Positions 1 to 5,537 of a stretch of 10,336 nucleotides of DNA are shown one piece after another. A program made the translations under genes and the position numbers. How positions within the stretch are numbered: the first letter of the stretch is position 1; every line of letters starts with the position of its first letter. Source of the stretch: Flavobacterium psychrophilum (GTDB taxonomy: Bacteria; Bacteroidota; Bacteroidia; Flavobacteriales; Flavobacteriaceae); the NCBI GenBank assembly GCA_945907225.1, contig CAMDSN010000037.1:1-10336 (forward strand). Reading direction: 5' to 3'. The notes below the pieces were generated by a model. It had not been told where the DNA came from. It made no database searches and worked only from the letters and a program-made list of their open reading frames with translations.

Positions 1-71
1 TCTATCTCGGACTTGTCATAAAGGTCTGAAAGTTCTTGCTGAAAAATAATTTTATACGATTTAAATAACAT
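1..71 (-). CDS. prmC: Peptide chain release factor N(5)-glutamine methyltransferase, N-terminal fragment (probable)
   Basis: Only the first 23 codons lie in the window; the gene runs off the left edge. Reading from an ATG at 69-71 on the minus strand gives a peptide beginning MLFKSYKIIF and continuing QQELSDLYDKSEI. This resembles the short helical N-terminus of flavobacterial PrmC (HemK), which typically reads F..EL..lY...Ei.sff. PrmC methylates the glutamine of the GGQ motif in release factors RF1 and RF2, using S-adenosylmethionine, in the cytoplasm. The start lies 14 bp past the stop of the upstream GNAT gene on the same strand, so the two are probably cotranscribed. The catalytic NPPY motif is outside the window, so the identification rests on the N-terminus and on a gene order (prmC, GNAT, ribD) that I recall from related genomes. 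Confidence 0.6.
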   Translation of the reverse strand, partial: MLFKSYKIIFQQELSDLYDKSEI

Positions 72-85
72 CTATAAGTTAACGA

Positions 86-571
86 TTAGTTTGCATTTAG
101 ATCAAATAGCATCCAAACGGGACAAGAACTATGACCTGTATTTCCTAAAGGATGACAAAGATACTCAAATCCAACTTTTCTATATATGTGTTGTGCAATT
201 AACATTTGGGGCAAGGTCTCGAGATAACATTTTTCAAAACCAAACTCTTTCGCTTTTTCCAAACATTTTAGGACTATTTTAAAACCCAATCCTTTACCTC
301 TAGCTTCATCAAGAAAATACATCTTTTGCAACTCGCAAACAGTCACGCTAGATTGCTCCAAACGAGAAATACCAGCACCACCAATTACTTTTCCATTATC
401 TTCTATAACAAAATAAATAGCGTCTTCTTTTTGATAGTTTTCAAACATAAAATCTAACTGTTCATCTTCAAATGCAGTACCTGTTTTTGGAAAGTTATCT
501 AAAATAAAAACTTGGCGAATTGCAGAGGCAATACTAGAATTATCTTTCTTTTGAATTTCTCTAATTAACAT
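86..571 (-). CDS. GNAT family N-acetyltransferase
   Basis: This 161-residue protein has the length of a single GNAT domain, which moves an acetyl group from acetyl-CoA to an amine. Motif A is clear: a strand ending ELQKMYF (about 80-86) leads into ARGKGLG at 90-96, the R-x-x-G-x-G pyrophosphate-binding loop. A C-terminal A..IYRKVGF segment (about 126-135) is the usual motif B helix and strand. There is no signal peptide, so it acts in the cytoplasm. The start is an ATG at 569-571. It lies upstream of the prmC fragment and is divergent from ribD across a 42-bp gap. The substrate cannot be told from sequence. Linkage to prmC could hint at acetylation of translation components, but this is speculation. 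It is a different GNAT subtype from the one next to dapF. Confidence 0.85.
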   Translation of the reverse strand: MLIREIQKKDNSSIASAIRQVFILDNFPKTGTAFEDEQLDFMFENYQKEDAIYFVIEDNGKVIGGAGISRLEQSSVTVCELQKMYFLDEARGKGLGFKIVLKCLEKAKEFGFEKCYLETLPQMLIAQHIYRKVGFEYLCHPLGNTGHSSCPVWMLFDLNAN

Positions 572-601
572 TTTAAACTAATATTTTAAACTTAAAAAAC
601 T

Positions 602-609
602 TATTTTTG
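602..609 (+). promoter_or_regulatory. Candidate -7 element for ribD
   Basis: TATTTTTG is an exact match to the Bacteroidota -7 consensus TAnnTTTG. It ends four bases before the GTG start codon of ribD at 614, so transcription would begin at or very near the start codon. No TTG is found 17-23 bp upstream for the -33 element, which lowers confidence. Confidence 0.4.
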
Positions 610-613
610 TGAA

Positions 614-1654
614 GTGAAGGTACATGAATTTTATATAAATCGTTGCTTGGAATTGGCAAAAAATGGCTTAGGCACCACCTACCCTAATCCCATGGTTGGT
701 TGTGTTATTGTTCATAACCATACAATCATCGGAGAAGGATGGCATCAAAAATCGGGTGAAGCACATGCAGAAGTTAAAGCTATAAATTCTGTAAAAAATA
801 AAGCACTATTATCAAAATCTACTTTATATGTGTCCCTGGAACCCTGCAGCCACTTTGGAAAAACACCTCCATGCTGCGACTTAATTGTAAAACATAAAAT
901 ACCAAATGTGATTGTGGGCATTACCGACCCTCATAGTAAAGTTGCTGGTACTGGAATTAAAAAACTTCAAGAAAACGGAATTGATATATTGGTGGGTGTC
1001 TTAGAGAAAGAATGTTATGATATAAATAAAAGATTTTTCACCTATCATCAAAAAGAGCGTCCTTATATAATTTTAAAATGGGCAGAAAGCCCCGATGGAT
1101 TTATTGCTCCATTAACAAAACAAAAAAAATCTCCTTTCTGGATTTCATCTATTTATTCCAGACAATTAGTTCATAAATGGAGAAGTGAAGAGCAATCTAT
1201 ATTGGTTGGAACACAAACAGTTTTGGATGACAACCCCAAATTAGATGTAAGAGATTGGACAGGAAATAACCCCATTCGAATTGTAATAGACCAAAAAAAC
1301 AGTATAGGAAATGAGCATTATGTAAAAGATGGAAAATCAAAAACTATTATCATAACTAGCGATTCAAATTATAAATCGGTTAAAAATTGTATTTATGAAA
1401 ATGCTATCTTCAATTCTAATCTGGTAAACCAAATTGCAGCTATTGCATATAAACAGGGTATTCAATCCATTTTAATTGAAGGCGGAAAAAAGACAATTCA
1501 AAGTTTTATTGATCTTAATGTTTGGGACGAAGCCAGAGTAATTATTGGCACCACACCAATGATAAAAGGAATCGAAGCTCCTATTATTAAAGGACCTTAT
1601 ACAAGTAGAAAAATAAAAAATGACCAACTTAATTTATTTATAAATCATGATTAA
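614..1654 (+). CDS. ribD: Bifunctional diaminohydroxyphosphoribosylaminopyrimidine deaminase / 5-amino-6-(5-phosphoribosylamino)uracil reductase
   Basis: RibD carries out the second and third steps of riboflavin synthesis: zinc-dependent deamination of the pyrimidine from GTP cyclohydrolase II, then NADPH-dependent reduction of the ribose chain. The N-terminal deaminase domain (about 1-145) has the zinc site complete: H51-A-E53 (E53 the proton shuttle), then P77-C78 and C87 in the EPCSHFGKTPPC motif. The C-terminal reductase domain (about 150-346) has K155-W-A-x-S-P-D-G, the ILVGTQTVLDDNP stretch (196-208) and the IEGG loop (288-291). The length of 346 is normal. The start must be GTG at 614: an in-frame TAA lies at 593-595, no ATG intervenes, and the peptide starts MKVHEFYINRC as in relatives. 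The 3' end overlaps the next gene by 8 bp, so the two are translationally coupled. Confidence 0.96.
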   Translation: MKVHEFYINRCLELAKNGLGTTYPNPMVGCVIVHNHTIIGEGWHQKSGEAHAEVKAINSVKNKALLSKSTLYVSLEPCSHFGKTPPCCDLIVKHKIPNVIVGITDPHSKVAGTGIKKLQENGIDILVGVLEKECYDINKRFFTYHQKERPYIILKWAESPDGFIAPLTKQKKSPFWISSIYSRQLVHKWRSEEQSILVGTQTVLDDNPKLDVRDWTGNNPIRIVIDQKNSIGNEHYVKDGKSKTIIITSDSNYKSVKNCIYENAIFNSNLVNQIAAIAYKQGIQSILIEGGKKTIQSFIDLNVWDEARVIIGTTPMIKGIEAPIIKGPYTSRKIKNDQLNLFINHD

Positions 1655-2255
1655 TACTATTATTTTCGACTTGGGTGACATTTTTATAAATCTTGAAAAG
1701 AAAAAATCTATCGAATCATTTAAAAAGTTAGGGTTGAGCGGTCCAAATCAAGATTTAATTTCAAAAAATGAATTGTTTGAAAAAGGCAAAATAAATGAGA
1801 TTGAATTTATCGAATCGTTTAAAAAGTACCTTCCTGATGCTTCTATTGAAGAGATAGTTGAAGCATGGAATTCAATTATAGGAGAATTTCCTCTAGCGCG
1901 ACTGGAATTTTTACAAATGCTATCAAGTAAATACCGTCTATTTTTGTTGACAAATACGGATTCTATCCATATAAATCATTTTGAACATAAAGTGGGAATG
2001 TCTTTTTACAGTGATTTTTATCATTGTTTTGAAAAAGTATATTTTTCCTATGAAATGGGGATGCGAAAGCCCGAAATTGAGATATTTAAAACCATTTTAA
2101 GAGAACGTCAGCTTTTACCAAAACAAACATTATTTGTAGACGACAAAAAAGAAAACACAGCTGCCGCAGAATTATTAGGACTGCATGTTTGGAACTTAAA
2201 AGTTGACCATGAAGATGTAGTCGATTTATTTAATAAAAAGCATTTGCCCTTTTAA
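1647..2255 (+). CDS. HAD superfamily hydrolase (phosphatase), ribD-coupled
   Basis: This 202-residue cytoplasmic HAD phosphatase has a helical cap between motifs I and II. Motif I is FDLGDIFINL with D8 as nucleophile; the usual second aspartate is a glycine (G10), as in the YihX-like 'DLGNV' subgroup. Motif II is LLTNT (T102), motif III is K141-P142, and motif IV is FVDDKKEN with D165-D166, the magnesium ligands. The set is complete, so it should be an active phosphatase. The ATG lies inside the last codons of ribD (8-bp overlap). Riboflavin synthesis needs a phosphatase between RibD and lumazine synthase, and in E. coli and B. subtilis HAD enzymes (YigB, YbjI, YcsE) can do this. The position makes this enzyme a good candidate, but the substrate is inference. 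An IESFKK hexapeptide occurs twice, at 22-27 and 55-60. Confidence 0.9.
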   Translation: MINTIIFDLGDIFINLEKKKSIESFKKLGLSGPNQDLISKNELFEKGKINEIEFIESFKKYLPDASIEEIVEAWNSIIGEFPLARLEFLQMLSSKYRLFLLTNTDSIHINHFEHKVGMSFYSDFYHCFEKVYFSYEMGMRKPEIEIFKTILRERQLLPKQTLFVDDKKENTAAAELLGLHVWNLKVDHEDVVDLFNKKHLPF

Positions 2256-2275
2256 ATATATTTAAAAAAATATTT
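2254..2275. terminator. Possible weak bidirectional A/T hairpin between convergent genes
   Basis: The 35-bp gap between the converging HAD and thioesterase genes holds AAATAT (2254-2259) and its inverted copy ATATTT (2270-2275) around a 10-nt loop, followed by a short T run. The stem has no G:C pair, so it would be a poor intrinsic terminator. It is listed only because the position is right. Confidence 0.2.
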
Positions 2276-2290
2276 TTCTTCAAACTAAAA

Positions 2291-2689
2291 TTAATCTACA
2301 AATAGATCCAAAATGTATTTTGGAGGGACCATTGCCTTACCACTATTTTTATCTACAAAAACCAATAAAAATTGTGCAGTTGTTAACAACTCCATATTCT
2401 CATTACGAATTTCACATTCAAATTCAACTTTAACAGTAGTGTAGCTTTTAAATTTAGTTATCACTGTAAGTAAATCATCATAACGTGCTGGCTTTTTGTA
2501 ATTTATTGTCATTGAAACTATTGGAAGCGCAATCCCACTTTCTTCAAGTGATTTATAAGAAATCCCTTTATTTCTTAGCCATTCAACACGGCCCATCTCA
2601 AAATAAGGAATATAGTTTCCATGATATACAACGCTCATTTGATCAGTTTCCGAATAACGCACTCTAACATTTATTTGATGTTCTTTCAT
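2291..2689 (-). CDS. Acyl-CoA thioesterase, YbgC/4HBT hotdog family
   Basis: This 132-residue protein is one complete hotdog fold, the normal length for YbgC or 4-hydroxybenzoyl-CoA thioesterase-like enzymes, which hydrolyse acyl-CoA thioesters in the cytoplasm. The family signature is intact: RYSETDQMSVVYHGNYI at 11-27, with catalytic D16 and the Y22-H23-G24-N25-Y26 segment, then F30-E31-x-x-R34. The central YKKPARYDDLL region (64-74) matches the second conserved strand. The ATG at 2687-2689 leads directly into the domain. The gene is divergent from dnaA across 182 bp and converges on the HAD gene. The acyl substrate is not predictable; members act on short-chain or aromatic acyl-CoAs or, in some species, interact with acyl carrier protein. 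There is no sign that it shares function with dnaA. Confidence 0.92.
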   Translation of the reverse strand: MKEHQINVRVRYSETDQMSVVYHGNYIPYFEMGRVEWLRNKGISYKSLEESGIALPIVSMTINYKKPARYDDLLTVITKFKSYTTVKVEFECEIRNENMELLTTAQFLLVFVDKNSGKAMVPPKYILDLFVD

Positions 2690-2756
2690 CTGATTTTTTT
2701 TACTTTTTATCTAATGATTAATTTGTTAATACGATATTTTTATTTAAAAATCAATG

Positions 2757-2774
2757 TAAAAAAAATTTTTTTTA
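2757..2774. repeat. A8T8 palindrome upstream of dnaA
   Basis: The sequence is T, eight A, eight T, A: a perfect 18-bp palindrome made only of A/T. Such phased A-tracts are expected to bend or easily melt DNA. It lies 8 bp before the DnaA-box match at 2782 and 98 bp before the dnaA ATG. A regulatory or unwinding role is inference. Confidence 0.6.
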
Positions 2775-2781
2775 ACAATTT

Positions 2782-2790
2782 TTATTCACA
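2782..2790 (+). promoter_or_regulatory. DnaA-box match upstream of dnaA
   Basis: TTATTCACA matches the consensus TTATNCACA at every defined position and lies 82 bp before the dnaA start. DnaA commonly represses its own gene through such boxes. Only one exact box is seen in the gap, so this is more like an autoregulatory site than a full replication origin. Confidence 0.55.
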
Positions 2791-2808
2791 TATTTGTAAT
2801 CCCCTAAA

Positions 2809-2837
2809 AAACATAAAAACATTGTTTTTTTATGTTT
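2809..2837. repeat. Inverted repeat in the dnaA promoter/leader region
   Basis: AAACATAAAAA (2809-2819) and its exact inverse TTTTTATGTTT (2827-2837) flank a 7-nt loop. The right arm contains TATGTTTA (2831-2838), a 7-of-8 match to the Bacteroidota -7 element. The structure could be a protein operator over the dnaA promoter or an RNA hairpin in the leader. It is not followed by a T run, so it is not a typical terminator. Confidence 0.5.
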
Positions 2838-2871
2838 AAAAATTAAACTAATTACAATAATTAAATTTAAC

Positions 2872-4299
2872 ATGAGTAAAACTGCGCAATCGGTTTGGGA
2901 AAACTGTTTACAGTTTATAAAAGACAACATTCAAGAACAAGCATTTAAAACTTGGTTTGAACCTATTAAGTCTGTAGAACTCTCTGATAACGCATTATAT
3001 ATTCAAGTTCCTAGTAAATTTTTTTATGAATGGTTAGAAGAACATTACGTAAAATTGTTAAAAGTTGCACTAACCAAAGAATTAGGAAAAAATGCAAAGT
3101 TACTCTATAAAATTAAAATGGAGAATACTTATGGCAATAAAGAACCTTTTACAGAACAATTACCAAGTGCGCACCGAAGTCCAATTAAATTACAAGACGT
3201 AGATGCTCCTTACAAAGACTTAAATCCTGAATTAAAAAATCCATTTGTAATTCCTGGGATTCGAAACTTAAAAATAGAATCTCAACTTAATCCAAACTAT
3301 AGTTTTGATAATTTTTTAGAAGGTGATTCTAACAGATTAGCGAGATCTGCTGGAATGGCTGTAGCTAACAAGCCGGGAGGGACCTCATTTAATCCCCTAT
3401 TAATTTTTGGTGGCGTTGGATTAGGAAAAACTCATTTAGCTCACGCAATTGGAGTTGAAATTAAAGACAAATACCCTGAAAAAACAGTACTTTATATATC
3501 TGCCGAAGTATTCACACAACAATATATCGATTCTGTAAAAAAGAATAATCGAAATGATTTCATTCATTTTTATCAGCTTATCGATGTTTTAATTATTGAT
3601 GATGTGCAATTCCTTTCAGGGAAAACTGGGACGCAGGACGTGTTCTTCCATATTTTTAACTACTTGCACCAAAACGGAAAACAGGTTATCTTAACTTCCG
3701 ACAAAGCTCCTGTAGACATGCAAGATATAGAACAACGATTGCTTTCTCGTTTCAAATGGGGTTTATCAGCAGAATTACATCAACCCGATTATGAAACTAG
3801 AATTTCAATTCTAAAAAATATCTTGTACAGAGATGGAGTTGAAATGCAAGATGAAATTCTTGAATACGTTGCTAGAAACATAAAATCTAACGTACGTGAA
3901 TTAGAAGGCGCTATTATTTCGTTGATTGCCCAATCCTCTTTTAATAAAAAAGAAGTAACTATTGACCTGGCCAAAAGTGTGGTAGAAAAATTTGTCAAAA
4001 ATGTTAAGCGAGAAATATCTATTGATTATATTCAAAAAGTAGTTTCAGATTATTTTCAACTAGACTTAGACATATTACAATCCAAAACCCGAAAACGCCA
4101 CGTAGTTCAAGCGCGTCAGTTAGCCATGTTCTTTGCAAAGAAATTCACGAAATCGTCCTTAGCAAATATTGGTTCTCAAATTGGTGATCGTGATCACGCA
4201 ACTGTACTGCACGCATGCAAAACCGTAGATAATTTAGTTTCGACGGACAAACAATTCAAAAAATTTGTGGAAGATATTCACAAAAAACTTTCTGTATAA
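2872..4299 (+). CDS. dnaA: Chromosomal replication initiator protein DnaA
   Basis: DnaA binds DnaA boxes at oriC, forms an ATP-dependent filament, melts the DNA and recruits the DnaB helicase. The 475-residue protein has the usual four parts. Domain I (about 1-80) starts with the W9-E-x-C-L helix and contains FKTWFEPI. Domain II is a short linker (about 85-135). AAA+ domain III (about 140-375) has Walker A GGVGLGKTH (180-188), Walker B LIIDDVQF (240-247), the EQRLLSRF box with arginine-finger region (287-294) and sensor II S-N-V-R342-E-L-E-G. DNA-binding domain IV (about 380-475) has SKTRKRHVVQARQLAM (404-419) and the signature G438-D-R-D-H-A-T-V-L-H-A. The ATG at 2872 fits the family N-terminus exactly. 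The tyrosine phosphatase gene follows after 40 bp with no clear terminator. The upstream region may give autoregulation. Confidence 0.99.
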   Translation: MSKTAQSVWENCLQFIKDNIQEQAFKTWFEPIKSVELSDNALYIQVPSKFFYEWLEEHYVKLLKVALTKELGKNAKLLYKIKMENTYGNKEPFTEQLPSAHRSPIKLQDVDAPYKDLNPELKNPFVIPGIRNLKIESQLNPNYSFDNFLEGDSNRLARSAGMAVANKPGGTSFNPLLIFGGVGLGKTHLAHAIGVEIKDKYPEKTVLYISAEVFTQQYIDSVKKNNRNDFIHFYQLIDVLIIDDVQFLSGKTGTQDVFFHIFNYLHQNGKQVILTSDKAPVDMQDIEQRLLSRFKWGLSAELHQPDYETRISILKNILYRDGVEMQDEILEYVARNIKSNVRELEGAIISLIAQSSFNKKEVTIDLAKSVVEKFVKNVKREISIDYIQKVVSDYFQLDLDILQSKTRKRHVVQARQLAMFFAKKFTKSSLANIGSQIGDRDHATVLHACKTVDNLVSTDKQFKKFVEDIHKKLSV

Positions 4300-4339
4300 T
4301 CTCAATGCCAAGTGAATTAATTTTATAGCATTAGTTAAT

Positions 4340-4807
4340 ATGCCCGTAAAAATACTGATGGTTTGTTTGGGAAATATCTGTAGATCTCCATTGGCAGAGG
4401 GAATACTTGCCTCAAAACTACCTAAAGATAAATTTACAGTAGACTCCGCAGGAACTGCAAATTATCATACTGGAAGAGCTCCAGATAATCGATCAATACT
4501 TACAGCTAAAAAAAATGGTTTGGACATTAGCAATCAAAAAGCAAGGCAATTTTCAACCCATGACTTAGAAACCTTTGACCATATTTTTGTAATGGATCTT
4601 TCTAACTACCAGAACGTGATAAAACTGGCTCAAAATGAAAACCAAAAAGCAAAAGTTGAGCTCATTTTAAATTATCTTTTTCCGGGCGATAACGTAGATG
4701 TCCCCGATCCGTATTATGGATTGCAAAATGGTTTTGATATGATTTATGAAATGTTAGATAAAGCATGTACCATGATAGCAAAGAAACTGATTGACAAACA
4801 AAATTAA
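4340..4807 (+). CDS. Low-molecular-weight protein tyrosine phosphatase
   Basis: This 155-residue cytoplasmic enzyme hydrolyses phosphotyrosine through a cysteinyl-phosphate intermediate. The P-loop is at the N-terminus: V-C9-L-G-N-I-C14-R15-S16, the C-x5-R-S signature with C9 as nucleophile and R15 binding phosphate. The general acid is D123 in VPDPYYG (121-127). The SAGT segment (36-39) is also typical. Length and motif order are normal, with no insertions. The ATG at 4340 is five codons before the first strand residues of the fold. It follows dnaA by 40 bp, with only a weak 5-bp inverted repeat between, and abuts the methyltransferase gene, so all three may share a transcript. In bacteria some relatives act with tyrosine kinases in exopolysaccharide control. 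No kinase or capsule gene is present here, so the physiological substrate is open. Confidence 0.95.
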   Translation: MPVKILMVCLGNICRSPLAEGILASKLPKDKFTVDSAGTANYHTGRAPDNRSILTAKKNGLDISNQKARQFSTHDLETFDHIFVMDLSNYQNVIKLAQNENQKAKVELILNYLFPGDNVDVPDPYYGLQNGFDMIYEMLDKACTMIAKKLIDKQN

Positions 4808-4820
4808 GACCCAGCTTACT

Positions 4821-5534
4821 TTGAATACAAAAGGAAAACTATATCTTATACCAACAACATTAGGCGAATCCGATCCCAATAATGTCTTGCCTATACATAC
4901 AAAGCGAGTAATAGATTTAATTGACCATTACATTGTTGAAAACGAAAAAACGGCACGAAAGTTTATAAAGACAATTCATCCAGAAAAAGTCCAAAATGAT
5001 TTAAAATTAGATATCCTTAACAAAAGGACTGAAATTTCAGAATACAACACGATGATTTCGCCTTGTTTAAATGGAATAAACGTGGGCTTAATGAGTGAAG
5101 CTGGCTGTCCTGGTGTTGCAGATCCAGGTGCAGTAATAGTGAAAATTGCCCATGAAAATGGAATTCAAGTAATTCCACTTGTGGGACCTTCATCCATACT
5201 TTTAGCAATGATGTCATCGGGAATGAACGGACAAAATTTTGCCTTTAACGGTTACTTACCCATAGATAAAAATGAGAAAAAAATAGCTTTGAAAAGTTTT
5301 GAAAATTTTTCGTTTACAAAAAATCAATCTCAAATATTCATTGAAACTCCGTATCGAAATAATAAATTAATTGAAGATTTATTACAAATCCTTCAGCCTA
5401 ACACCTTACTTTGTATAGCCGCTGACATTACACTCCCAACTGAATACATAAAAACGTTACGGATTGCAGATTGGAAAAAAATAAAAATTGAGTTGCACAA
5501 CAGACCGGCTATTTTTATTGTACATAAAATGTGA
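4821..5534 (+). CDS. SAM-dependent methyltransferase, RsmI-like (tetrapyrrole methylase fold)
   Basis: The protein has the tetrapyrrole-methylase fold used by RsmI, which 2'-O-methylates C1402 of 16S rRNA. It begins NTKGKLYLIPTTLGE, like the LYLV.TPIGN start of RsmI. It has the glycine-rich SAM site SEAGCPGVADPG (RsmI: SDAGTPGISDPG), then PLVGPSSILLAMMSSG and FAFNGYLP. The RsmI AEDTR motif is altered to VENEKTARK, so it looks like the divergent RsmI paralogue common in Bacteroidota, and the substrate is uncertain. No ATG can serve as start. TTG at 4821 (237 residues, 13 bp after the phosphatase stop) fits the family N-terminus best. TTG at 4791 (247 residues, 17-bp overlap) is the alternative, just after an in-frame TGA at 4788-4790. 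It converges on the DUF2279 gene with a 3-bp gap. Confidence 0.85.
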   Translation: MNTKGKLYLIPTTLGESDPNNVLPIHTKRVIDLIDHYIVENEKTARKFIKTIHPEKVQNDLKLDILNKRTEISEYNTMISPCLNGINVGLMSEAGCPGVADPGAVIVKIAHENGIQVIPLVGPSSILLAMMSSGMNGQNFAFNGYLPIDKNEKKIALKSFENFSFTKNQSQIFIETPYRNNKLIEDLLQILQPNTLLCIAADITLPTEYIKTLRIADWKKIKIELHNRPAIFIVHKM

Positions 5535-5537
5535 TTT

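Noticed and set aside
571..592. Repeated TTTTAAACT (571-579 and 584-592) in the GNAT-ribD gap
   Set aside because: It is short, nearly all A/T, and includes the last base of the GNAT start codon. The 13-bp spacing fits no helix-face argument, so chance is likely.
2621..2839. 72-codon plus-strand reading frame across the thioesterase start and the dnaA upstream gap
   Set aside because: It begins inside the thioesterase gene on the other strand, and its product is a low-complexity I/F/L/N/K string from A/T-rich DNA, without a domain or a credible start.
4189..4198. 10-bp palindrome CGTGATCACG
   Set aside because: It is within the dnaA codons for the conserved GDRDHAT signature, so protein coding explains it.
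4304..4332. Possible hairpin between dnaA and the phosphatase gene (AATGC and GCATT)
   Set aside because: The stem is only 5 bp with a 19-nt loop and no T run, too weak to call a terminator.
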